IMG/VR virus record: IMGVR_UViG_3300036795_000156
Location: 1-40,732 of that record
DNA: 40,732 bases
Source of the DNA: a virus
Reading direction: 5' to 3' (one strand)
Shown: in pieces, positions 35,802 to 40,732 of the stretch
Layout of the letters: each line of letters begins with the position of its first letter
Numbering within the stretch: the first letter of the stretch is position 1
Program-made: the position numbers and the translations under genes
The notes under the pieces: model-generated
Seen by the model: only the letters and a program-made list of their open reading frames with translations
What the model was told of the DNA's origin: nothing
Databases searched by the model: none

Positions 35802-35931
35802 CGCTAGTCGTCGGTTCGCGAGCCGGCGGCCTGAAGGGTTGCAACGCCGATAGCGTTGTGCGCGATCCGGGCAGGCATGCTCGGGTGCCTTGGCTGGTCA
35901 CCAGGATCCGCAACGACCCCAGCCCGGCTAG
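35802..35931 (+). other. 130-base spacer with anticodon-arm-like hairpin
   Basis: CAACG-CCGATAG-CGTTG has the 5+7+5 geometry of an anticodon arm (GAT, with C33), but no matching acceptor or T-loop is present. Likely a tRNA relic. Confidence 0.3.
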
Positions 35932-35993
35932 CTCAGTGGCAGAGCGGCGGTTTCACATACCGCGGGTCCGAGGTTCAACTCCTCGGTCGGGTA
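35932..35993 (+). tRNA. tRNA-Val (CAC)
   Basis: Acceptor GCCCGGC/GTCGGGT, anticodon arm GCGGT-TTCACAT-ACCGC, T-arm CGAGG-TTCAACT-CCTCG, discriminator A. Confidence 0.9.
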
Positions 35994-36029
35994 CTGGCCT
36001 CCCAGCCCTGGAGGTCGTCGGTATGTAAT

Positions 36030-36079
36030 CGGCGTCGGCTCGAGACAACGACGGTGAGGACCCGGCAAGGCCGAACGCC
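36030..36079 (+). other. Inverted repeat in a tRNA-free gap
   Basis: GGCGT..GGC is mirrored by GCC..ACGCC across about 46 bases between Val(CAC) and Pro(CGG). No tRNA found; perhaps a degraded one. Confidence 0.3.
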
Positions 36080-36103
36080 ACAAGCAAGTAGGCATGGGCA
36101 TAA

Positions 36104-36177
36104 CGGGATGTGGCGCAGTTTGGTAGCGCGCGTGCTTCGGGAGCACGAGGCCGCAGGTTCGAGTCCTGCTATCCCGA
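36104..36177 (+). tRNA. tRNA-Pro (CGG)
   Basis: Acceptor CGGGATG/TATCCCG, anticodon arm CGTGC-TTCGGGA-GCACG, T-arm GCAGG-TTCGAGT-CCTGC. Confidence 0.95.
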
Positions 36178-36189
36178 CGTAGTAAGGAA

Positions 36190-36263
36190 CGTCCGTTAGC
36201 TCAGTCTGGTAGAGCGCTTCGTTGACATCGAAGAGGTCGCTGGTTCGAACCCAGCATGGACGA
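36190..36263 (+). tRNA. tRNA-Val (GAC)
   Basis: Acceptor CGTCCGT/ATGGACG, anticodon arm CTTCG-TTGACAT-CGAAG, T-arm GCTGG-TTCGAAC-CCAGC. Confidence 0.95.
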
Positions 36264-36265
36264 CT

Positions 36266-36336
36266 GTGCCTATAGCTCAATGGCAGAGCGCCGGGTTGTG
36301 ATCCCGGCTATGACGGTTCAACTCCGTCTAGGCACC
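36266..36336 (+). tRNA. tRNA-His (GTG)
   Basis: Acceptor GTGCCTA/TAGGCAC with C73; anticodon arm CCGGG-TTGTGAT-CCCGG; T-arm GACGG-TTCAACT-CCGTC. Base -1 is T, not the usual G. Confidence 0.9.
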
Positions 36337-36338
36337 CC

Positions 36339-36419
36339 GTGGGATGTGAGCGACCGGACGCTCAGTGGTCTGTAAAACCGCCGCCGTTGGCACACCAGGT
36401 TCGAGCCCTGGATCCCACA
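36339..36419 (+). tRNA. tRNA-Tyr (GTA)
   Basis: Class II: variable arm GCC-GTT-GGC. Acceptor GTGGGAT/ATCCCAC, anticodon arm GTGGT-CTGTAAA-ACCGC, T-arm CCAGG-TTCGAGC-CCTGG. Confidence 0.95.
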
Positions 36420-36423
36420 CCGA

Positions 36424-36497
36424 AGTCCCTTGACCGAGAGGCCAGGTAGCGGGTTGCAACCCCGCGCACGCCGGTTCGAATCCGGCAGGGGCTTCCA
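36424..36497 (+). tRNA. tRNA-Cys (GCA)
   Basis: Acceptor AGTCCCT/AGGGGCT, discriminator T as usual for Cys, encoded CCA. Anticodon arm GCGGG-TTGCAAC-CCCGC. Confidence 0.95.
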
Positions 36498-36498
36498 A

Positions 36499-36571
36499 GC
36501 GCATGTAGCCCAAAGGACAAGGCACCTGACTACGGATCAGGAGACTGCAGGTTCGACTCCTGCCATGCGCA
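36499..36571 (+). tRNA. tRNA-Arg (ACG)
   Basis: Acceptor GCGCATG/CATGCGC, anticodon arm CCTGA-CTACGGA-TCAGG, T-arm GCAGG-TTCGACT-CCTGC. A34 would normally be edited to inosine. Confidence 0.95.
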
Positions 36572-36575
36572 CTCG

Positions 36576-36652
36576 AGGACGGTAGCTCAGCGGTGAGAGC
36601 GGCGAGGCTTATAACCCGTGCGTCCTGAGTTCAACTCTCAGTCGTCCTACCA
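36576..36652 (+). tRNA. tRNA-Ile (TAT) with bulged anticodon stem
   Basis: Acceptor AGGACGG/TCGTCCT, encoded CCA, T-arm CTGAG-TTCAACT-CTCAG. Anticodon loop CTTATAA; the stem GCG(A)GG/CCCGT pairs only with one A bulged. Confidence 0.8.
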
Positions 36653-36653
36653 G

Positions 36654-36730
36654 GCCGTCGTAGCTCAACGGGACAGAGCGTGGGTGTCCTACACCACAGG
36701 TTGCGGGTTCGACTCCTGCCGACGGCGCCA
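36654..36730 (+). tRNA. tRNA-Arg (CCT) with bulged anticodon stem
   Basis: Acceptor GCCGTCG/CGACGGC, encoded CCA. Anticodon loop GTCCTAC; the stem TGGGT/ACC(A)CA pairs with one A bulged on the 3' side. T-arm GCGGG-TTCGACT-CCTGC. Confidence 0.8.
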
Positions 36731-36748
36731 TCTGCAGTACGATGACGA

Positions 36749-36823
36749 GCCCCTGTATCCCCTCGGACTTCTAATCCGGCGAAAGGGTAACGGAGCATGC
36801 GCGTTCGATCCGCGCCAGGGGCA
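36749..36823 (+). tRNA. tRNA-Arg (TCT), rearranged arms
   Basis: Acceptor GCCCCTG/CAGGGGC and T-arm GCGCG-TTCGATC-CGCGC are good. The anticodon arm TCGGA-CTTCTAA-TCCGG starts only seven bases after the acceptor, and a D-loop-like GGGTAACGG comes after it, so the D-arm is missing or split. Confidence 0.65.
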
Positions 36824-36824
36824 C

Positions 36825-37316
36825 GTGGAATGTGGCGAAGACAATTGCGATGGGAAGGCTGTTGCGCGAAGGAAGTGCAATAAGCATTATCTCAAATGGT
36901 TGAGAGACTCCAAGCCTGAAGTTCGGCTGAGTATGCGTCGCCTTCAACGCGAGAACGCTGCATGGATAGCCGAGGTCAAGTCAGTACCCTGCATGGACTG
37001 TGGAGATGTTTTCCCGTTCTATTGTATGGATTTTGATCATCGACCTGACGAAGTTAAAGAGTTTGCGATCGGAGCCAGTTACGCACTCTCCCGAGTGCGA
37101 TTGGAGGCCGAGATTGCGAAGTGCGACATCATTTGTTCCAACTGCCACCGAATCAGGACTTTCGAGAGGCAGTATGTCTCCGTAGCTCAGCGGATCGAGC
37201 GCAAGGTTCCGGACCTTGAGGACGCGAGTTCGAATCTCGCCGGGGACTCTGGCGTCTCAAGGACGCCCAGCGGGAGCCCGCTTTCAACGCCGCGGGTTTT
37301 CAACGAGACGGCTTAA
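36825..37316 (+). CDS. HNH endonuclease 3, reading through tRNA-Arg (CCG)
   Basis: 163 aa from GTG 36825, two bases after tRNA-Arg(TCT); no ribosome site. Zinc module CGEDNCDGKAVARRKCNKHY, then HNH core VPCMDCGDVFPFYCMDFDHR and EIAKCDIICSNCHRIRT. The domain ends near 37170; the frame runs through the whole of tRNA-Arg(CCG) (37176-37248) to TAA 37316. Sandwiched directly between two Arg tRNAs. Likely homing endonuclease. Confidence 0.85.
   Translation: MECGEDNCDGKAVARRKCNKHYLKWLRDSKPEVRLSMRRLQRENAAWIAEVKSVPCMDCGDVFPFYCMDFDHRPDEVKEFAIGASYALSRVRLEAEIAKCDIICSNCHRIRTFERQYVSVAQRIERKVPDLEDASSNLAGDSGVSRTPSGSPLSTPRVFNETA
37176..37248 (+). tRNA. tRNA-Arg (CCG)
   Basis: Acceptor GTCTCCG/CGGGGAC, anticodon arm CAAGG-TTCCGGA-CCTTG, T-arm GCGAG-TTCGAAT-CTCGC. 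Inside HNH gene 3. Confidence 0.95.
37251..37283 (+). other. Two adjacent small hairpins
   Basis: GGCGTC-TCAAG-GACGCC (37251-37267) and AGCGGG-AG-CCCGCT just after. They follow the Arg(CCG) tRNA and may be processing or weak terminator signals. Confidence 0.4.
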
Positions 37317-37333
37317 CAGTCCGCCCGCTGCAT

Positions 37334-37409
37334 GGCGCTCTACCCCAATGGCAGAGGGAGCACGTTGAGGACGTGTCCAGTACCCGTTCGAGTCGGGTCG
37401 CGAGTACCA
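37334..37409 (+). tRNA. tRNA with Leu anticodon (GAG), short variable loop
   Basis: Anticodon arm GCACG-TTGAGGA-CGTGT, variable loop CCAGT, T-arm ACCCG-TTCGAGT-CGGGT, then A and CCA. The acceptor is poor: GGCGCTC pairs better with GAGTACC, leaving three extra bases after the T-stem. Possibly defective. Confidence 0.6.
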
Positions 37410-37410
37410 A

Positions 37411-37484
37411 GCCCACGTAGTCCAACGGCAGGAGACGCATGCCTCAGGAGCATGACAGTGTGCGTTCGAATCGCACCGTGGGTA
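37411..37484 (+). tRNA. tRNA with Leu anticodon (CAG), short variable loop
   Basis: Acceptor GCCCACG/CGTGGGT, discriminator A, anticodon arm CATGC-CTCAGGA-GCATG, variable loop only ACAGT, T-arm GTGCG-TTCGAAT-CGCAC. Confidence 0.85.
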
Positions 37485-37514
37485 CGGGTTCGGTCGATGG
37501 TACGGTACACACCG

Positions 37515-37922
37515 ATGCCGTACGCCGACCCAGCAGTCCAGCGCGAGTACCAAAAGCAATGGGTAGCTGCTAGACGTCAGGTCTGGATCGATACGAATGG
37601 GCCTTGCGTGAAATGTGGTTCACGCGACGATCTCGAGGTCGATCATGTTGATCCGGCCAAGAAGGTTTCGCATCGAATTTGGAGTTGGTCTCGCAAGCGC
37701 CGTGAGGTTGAGTTGGCGAGATGTCAGGTGCTTTGCGGTCTCTGTCATAAGGACAAGACCAGGAGGCAGCGCGACGACGCCGTTCCGCACGGTGTCAATC
37801 GTTACAAGGGTCGGCATGGTTGTCGTTGCTCAATCTGTAGAGCAGCGAACTCTGCCGACCAAGCCGCACGACGTGCGGCGTATGGAAGGCAGGCACCCAG
37901 GGTGGGAGCGTCCGACTGCTAA
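37515..37922 (+). CDS. HNH endonuclease 4, ending inside tRNA-Ser
   Basis: 135 aa. HNH core: CVKCGSRDDLEVDHVDPAK and ELARCQVLCGLCHKDKT. It continues into GVNRYKGRHGCRCSICRAA, a basic Cys-rich tail common in actinobacterial HNH-like proteins. The frame stops (TAA) in the anticodon stem of tRNA-Ser(GCT), which starts at 37884. Inside its 3' part is a D-arm-like hairpin (GCTC-AATCTGTA-GAGC) bracketed by GGTCGGC/GCCGACC, probably a tRNA relic. Confidence 0.85.
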   Translation: MPYADPAVQREYQKQWVAARRQVWIDTNGPCVKCGSRDDLEVDHVDPAKKVSHRIWSWSRKRREVELARCQVLCGLCHKDKTRRQRDDAVPHGVNRYKGRHGCRCSICRAANSADQAARRAAYGRQAPRVGASDC

Positions 37923-37969
37923 TCGGAAGGGTCGAAAGGCCTGGCAGGGTTCGATGCCCTGGTCTTCCG
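37884..37969 (+). tRNA. tRNA-Ser (GCT)
   Basis: Class II, long variable arm. Acceptor GGAAGGC/GTCTTCC, discriminator G, anticodon arm CCGA-CTGCTAA-TCGG, T-arm CAGGG-TTCGATG-CCCTG. Last tRNA of the array. Confidence 0.9.
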
Positions 37970-37975
37970 CTGGAT

Positions 37976-37992
37976 TTGCGACACGCTGTTGA
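37976..37992. repeat. 17-bp inverted repeat flanking the array (right)
   Basis: TTGCGACACGCTGTTGA, exact reverse complement of 32546-32562. TTGCGACACGC occurs once more near 38145. Confidence 0.85.
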
Positions 37993-38000
37993 GTGATGAT

Positions 38001-38225
38001 ATGTTCCCTGATGAGCCCGTCGACTGCCCCCGTGGTCGGCGGGTTCCCGTCTTCCGGAAATCTTTCCGGAAACTCGCTCCGGTCCGCATTCGTGAAACAA
38101 AGTTTCCGGAAATGCAGTTGCAACGGCCGTTTTCGATGCAATTTTGCGACACGCCCACGCCGGTGCTAGACAGTGAACAGGTTTTCCCCAATGATGCTGG
38201 CTTCGCGTCAGTGCAGCGTCCGTAG
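38001..38225 (+). CDS. Doubtful gene after the tRNA array
   Basis: 74 aa from ATG 38001 (TTG 37989 adds four). Moderate third-position GC and no ribosome site. The frame contains the three TTCCGGAA palindromes, so the region may instead be regulatory. No domain seen. Confidence 0.25.
   Translation: MFPDEPVDCPRGRRVPVFRKSFRKLAPVRIRETKFPEMQLQRPFSMQFCDTPTPVLDSEQVFPNDAGFASVQRP
38052..38112. promoter_or_regulatory. Three TTCCGGAA palindromes
   Basis: TTCCGGAA at 38052-38059, and TTTCCGGAAA at 38063-38072 and 38103-38112, upstream of the operon starting at 38246. Regular palindromes like these suit a dimeric regulator. Confidence 0.45.
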
Positions 38226-38245
38226 TCGGTCACCGAGGGAGCATC

Positions 38246-38437
38246 ATGGGGTCACGGAGCATCTACTGGAGGAAGCGCGTCGGAGTAGGGGTTGCTCATG
38301 CCGTACGGGAGAACCAGGAGAAGGCGGTTTGTGGGCTCCTCGTCAAAGCCGATTGGACTGCCCCAGGCGCCGCCCTTCGAGCACGGACGCCGAAGTGCTC
38401 GCGATGCCAGCGCAGACTCGCCCTCGGCGCCTACTAG
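38246..38437 (+). CDS. Hypothetical protein, 63 aa
   Basis: GAGGGAG before the ATG. Basic N-terminus (MGSRSIYWRKRVGVGVAHAV) and a C-terminal CSRCQRRLALGAY. TAG stop lies within the ribosome site of the next gene. Function unknown. Confidence 0.55.
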   Translation: MGSRSIYWRKRVGVGVAHAVRENQEKAVCGLLVKADWTAPGAALRARTPKCSRCQRRLALGAY

Positions 38438-38445
38438 GAGGATCG

Positions 38446-38577
38446 ATGCACCACAAGAAGAGCAAGCGCAAGCGTCACACACTGGAGCTCGAGCGGGAGA
38501 AGAACCTGCGCCGTCGCCAGACTCTTCCAGCCGCTCGTCGATTCCAGGTGCTGCCGCTCGCCTGGTTCACCAAGTAG
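38446..38577 (+). CDS. 43-aa highly basic protein
   Basis: AGGAGGATCG precedes the ATG. MHHKKSKRKRHTLELEREKN and NLRRRQTLPAARRF: a strongly positive helix likely to bind nucleic acid. Ends TAG. Strong translation signal supports it. Confidence 0.65.
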   Translation: MHHKKSKRKRHTLELEREKNLRRRQTLPAARRFQVLPLAWFTK

Positions 38578-38585
38578 GAGGACCC

Positions 38586-38966
38586 ATGCTCAGCGAGATC
38601 CGTCTCGGCCGTGTCGTGTGGTACCGGTCCAAGACCGGCACCTACACCTGCCCGGCCACCATCACCGCCACTGTCGACTCGCTCTACCAACCCAATGTCG
38701 AGGCCGGACATCTGCTGCCGCTGTCCAGCGACACTCACGTCCACCTGACGGTCGACACGCCAGGCCTGCAGGGCCATGTCAGCGCCACCACTGCGCAGGA
38801 GCACCCCGAGCTGGTCAAGCCGGACCGGCTCAGTACGCCCGCCGGCGGTACCTATCAGGAGTTCGACATTCCCCAGTGGACTCCGACTTTCGGTGTTCAT
38901 GGAGAAGACTTCGACAAGTACTCCGACCAGCCTGCTGGTACCTGGATGTGGCCGGTGCGCGGATGA
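38586..38966 (+). CDS. Beta-rich hypothetical protein, 126 aa
   Basis: AGGAGGACCC precedes the ATG. MLSEIRLGRVVWYRSKTGTY, PATITATVDSLYQPNVEAG, VHLTVDTPGLQGHVSAT: a beta-barrel-like small protein typical of phage early operons. ATGA-coupled to the next gene. Family not recognised. Confidence 0.7.
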   Translation: MLSEIRLGRVVWYRSKTGTYTCPATITATVDSLYQPNVEAGHLLPLSSDTHVHLTVDTPGLQGHVSATTAQEHPELVKPDRLSTPAGGTYQEFDIPQWTPTFGVHGEDFDKYSDQPAGTWMWPVRG

Positions 38967-39220
38967 GTCGTCCGGTCTCGGAGGTGAAGCGCACCGTCGA
39001 CCCGCCTTCCCCTCCGCGCGCGACCTGGAAGTGGACCCATCGCTGGGGCGTACAACTCGGTGACGACACCGAGCACTCGATCTCCAAGGTGGTGCGACCC
39101 AACGGCGAGATCTACGTCACGATCCGCGTGGGCAACAAGTCCATCGAGATGCGGCACGAGGTATGGCCAGCGTTCCAGGTGGCGATGCGAGACGCGCTGG
39201 ACTGGGTGCCTGATGAGTGA
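38963..39220 (+). CDS. Hypothetical protein, 85 aa
   Basis: ATGA start. A Pro-rich beginning followed by strands (WKWTHRWGVQLGDD; GEIYVTIRVGNKSIEMRHEV) and a helix. No known family. Overlaps the next gene by eight bases. Confidence 0.65.
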   Translation: MSRPVSEVKRTVDPPSPPRATWKWTHRWGVQLGDDTEHSISKVVRPNGEIYVTIRVGNKSIEMRHEVWPAFQVAMRDALDWVPDE

Positions 39221-39716
39221 CGGCGACTTCATTGTGCCGCAGTCCTGGCCAGCGCGGATCAGGCTGGCCAGCGCGCTCTGCGCGTCGGGGCCGACGCATA
39301 CTCAGGACTCCGGCGACTACTGCCTAGATTGCCTGCTGCACGCCGACCTGCTCTTAGAGCGACCGGACTACGTCGCGGCGATTGTTGGTGCCGTGCTTGA
39401 GCCCAGCATGGCGTGGAAAGGGTTGTTCATCTTCGACCCACAAGACGGCCGTTGGATGCTGTCGCGTCACGTCACCATGCAGGAGTTGGAGGACCGGCTG
39501 CGCAACTACCTCGCGTGGGAGGTCTCCACCATGGAGGAGTTCTGCAAGGACGACGTAGAGGCACTGGTGCCGCGGCAGGCCGTCATCGACCTGTTGCAGC
39601 ACAAACGCACCAGCGCAACGCCCGTTACAACGTCTGTTCCGACGTGCATCTGTGGCCCAGACCATACCGGCGAGGACAATGTCAATCCAGCCTGTCCTGT
39701 TCATGGTGCGTTTTGA
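39213..39716 (+). CDS. 167-aa protein with C-terminal Cys/His motif
   Basis: Helical with CLDCLLHADLLLERPDYV near residue 40 and a C-terminal CICGPDHTGEDNVNPACPVHG. That C-x-C-G-x-D-H...C-P-x-H-G ending is frequent in small actinophage proteins and probably binds zinc. TTGA overlap with the possible membrane protein after it. Confidence 0.7.
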   Translation: MSDGDFIVPQSWPARIRLASALCASGPTHTQDSGDYCLDCLLHADLLLERPDYVAAIVGAVLEPSMAWKGLFIFDPQDGRWMLSRHVTMQELEDRLRNYLAWEVSTMEEFCKDDVEALVPRQAVIDLLQHKRTSATPVTTSVPTCICGPDHTGEDNVNPACPVHGAF

Positions 39717-39940
39717 CATCGCTGCTGGCTCTGCTCATCGCAGCAGTGGCTGGCTTCGTCCTGGTCATCCTCTACGACTACCTCGGGAGAGAACATGAGC
39801 ACGCCGACGATAAGGCCGAAGTGGTGGACTGTGCCGGAGATCGCCAGCCAGTTCGGAGTGTCGAACATGACGATCTACCGGCTGGTGAGCTCGAGACGGA
39901 TCCAGTCGGTCCGGGTCGGTCGGTCGATCCGTATCCCTGA
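39713..39940 (+). CDS. Possible small membrane protein overlapping the HTH gene
   Basis: 75 aa from TTG 39713, coupled to the previous stop (TTGA). The first ~24 residues are one transmembrane helix (LLALLIAAVAGFVLVILYDY) and the remainder is acidic. From 39795 it lies in a second frame of the HTH gene, where the HTH frame is clearly coding. Only the membrane part may be under selection. Confidence 0.4.
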   Translation: MTSLLALLIAAVAGFVLVILYDYLGREHEHADDKAEVVDCAGDRQPVRSVEHDDLPAGELETDPVGPGRSVDPYP

Positions 39941-40025
39941 CGCTGCGGTCCAGGCCATCCTGACCGACGGCATACCGCTGGAGGAAGAGGCGGTCGAGCG
40001 ACTCGTTCTTGAGGAGGAGGCATGA
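39795..40025 (+). CDS. Excisionase/MerR-like HTH protein
   Basis: 76 aa, GGGAGAG before the ATG. KWWTVPEIASQFGVSNMTIY, RLVSSRRIQSVRVGRSIRI, PDAAVQAIL: the winged HTH of excisionases and related regulators (HTH_17). Binds DNA, as a recombination direction factor or regulator. No integrase is in the window, so a regulator role is as likely. Confidence 0.8.
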   Translation: MSTPTIRPKWWTVPEIASQFGVSNMTIYRLVSSRRIQSVRVGRSIRIPDAAVQAILTDGIPLEEEAVERLVLEEEA

Positions 40026-40225
40026 AGGCGGAGTTCGAGCACACCTACCGTGACCGGCTCACCGGCTTCACCGGGACGGCGATTGGTCGCGCTGAGTACC
40101 TTGCCGACACGCCGACCGTCCAACTGACCCGCGCCGACAAGGACGGCAAGCCGGAGACAGTGTGGATCGCTGAGCTCCGGCTGGAAGAGGTCAACGAGAC
40201 GCGAGCACCTGGTGGCTTCGGATGA
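40022..40225 (+). CDS. Small beta-barrel phage protein, 67 aa
   Basis: ATGA-coupled. YRDRLTGFTGTAIGRAEYLADTP...VQLTRADKDGKPETVWIAELRLEE fits a widespread, unnamed phage family with an SH3-like barrel (VxDxxTGFxGxxxGRAEYL). Often encoded near phage regulators. Function unknown. Confidence 0.7.
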   Translation: MKAEFEHTYRDRLTGFTGTAIGRAEYLADTPTVQLTRADKDGKPETVWIAELRLEEVNETRAPGGFG

Positions 40226-40593
40226 GCTTTGGAGTGGTCTATCGACCTCCGCAGACCCAGCAGCATGAATGTGCTCCGCCGATGCGCTGCGCCGTCTATG
40301 ACATGTCGGAGACGGACAAGGACGACTGGGCGCCGCAGTTCGTGCGCTGGCAGGACTGCCCCGGTCGACACGAGCATGACGGTGCGACGTACGGCTGCAT
40401 CAATGGTCAGGCCGCCGAGCCATTGGGGTCGGTCTGGCGGTGCTCCGAGTGCGGGAAGTACTGGACGGTTTACCTGCCCCTTAACCACCCGGCTGCGCGG
40501 GTGGTTACCTGCTACGTGCCAGTCTGGCGACCGTCGCGCTGGCGCGAACGCTGGCGCGCGAAGCTGGCTAACGAGAGGCCGACGATCCTGTGA
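40222..40593 (+). CDS. 123-aa Cys-rich protein
   Basis: ATGA start, GTGA end. Carries a CxxC in VWRCSECGKYWTVYL and other Cys (CAPPMRC; DCPGRHEHDG). Similar zinc-ribbon plus Trp proteins are common in this window. Basic C-terminus (RPSRWRERWRAKLANER). Confidence 0.65.
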   Translation: MSFGVVYRPPQTQQHECAPPMRCAVYDMSETDKDDWAPQFVRWQDCPGRHEHDGATYGCINGQAAEPLGSVWRCSECGKYWTVYLPLNHPAARVVTCYVPVWRPSRWRERWRAKLANERPTIL

Positions 40594-40732
40594 CGACCGA
40601 CAATGACCAGGTGGACCGCCTTGAGCCATCCGACGAGTGCTCTAGGCCGGGTTATTCGCCCTTCGGATCGAATCCCAAGAACGGCATCCACACATGGGGC
40701 GACGGCCTCGACGGACCAGGCAACCAGCACGA
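40590..40732 (+). CDS. Partial gene, paralogue of the 912 gene
   Basis: GTG 40590, open to the end of the window. Starts with the DNDQVDRLEPSDECSRPG type of N-terminus and then is identical to the 912 gene as far as it goes. The C-terminal domain is out of the window. Confidence 0.8.
   Translation, partial: MTTDNDQVDRLEPSDECSRPGYSPFGSNPKNGIHTWGDGLDGPGNQH
40613..40732 (+). repeat. 120-bp exact repeat, right copy
   Basis: Same sequence as 926-1045, ending flush with the end of the window. Confidence 0.95.

Overview
The window looks like part of a large, GC-rich double-stranded DNA phage (or prophage) of an actinobacterium. It carries an HK97-type head module, two intein-containing enzymes, VRR-NUC, HNH and endonuclease VII nucleases, dozens of very small cysteine-rich proteins packed with ATGA/GTGA overlaps, and a tRNA array of about 5.6 kb. 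Actinobacteria are suggested by the high GC3, the Rpf/transglycosylase-like secreted domain and several genes that appear to start as leaderless mRNAs. No integrase, CRISPR array or tail genes are visible, so this is probably a partial genome. The last 120 bases repeat positions 926-1045 exactly.

Layout. 47-4866: small rightward genes (zinc-finger, acidic, Ser/Thr/Pro-rich, Ig-like) ending in a VRR-NUC nuclease. 4841-5991: a secreted transglycosylase-like protein with a second gene embedded in another frame, then a possible small RNA between a promoter and a strong terminator, and a short leaderless gene. 6140-9190: a leftward operon led by a UvrD-like helicase with an intein, diverging from a LexA-type DNA-binding gene (9372). 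9667-12292: small genes, a peptidyl-tRNA hydrolase (PTH2) gene whose predicted leaderless start reads AUG-UAG, an amber-suppressor tRNA (anticodon CUA), an antisense HNH gene and a second VRR-NUC. 12379-24581: head module in the order HTH/small-terminase candidates, TerL with a LAGLIDADG intein, portal, a fused 2H-phosphoesterase/capsid protease, scaffold, capsid accessory protein and major capsid, closed by a terminator. 24751-31564: endonuclease VII, about 17 overlapping small genes, a DUF1643 protein and a C39/papain-like protease. 31721-32158: a leftward DPE-repeat protein behind a palindromic operator-like region.

32411-37969: tRNA array with 35 foldable tRNAs that together carry anticodons for all 20 amino acids. 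It is interleaved with degenerate tRNA pieces and with four HNH endonuclease genes, three of which read through a complete tRNA gene and one of which stops inside one. Many of these tRNAs break near-universal rules: A8-A9 instead of U8, C33 instead of U33, leucine anticodons on short-variable-loop bodies, bulged stems and missing D-arms. 38001-40732: a second operon of small genes with an excisionase-like HTH protein, ending in a partial paralogue of the gene at 912.

How it may work together: the tRNA array, the amber suppressor and the peptidyl-tRNA hydrolase point to a phage that heavily manages translation. The HNH genes look like parasites that use the tRNA genes as insertion sites. UAG still ends essential genes (TerL, scaffold, major capsid), so the suppressor is more likely a regulatory or leaky device than a wholesale code change. 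All function calls come from reading motifs by eye; no database search was run.
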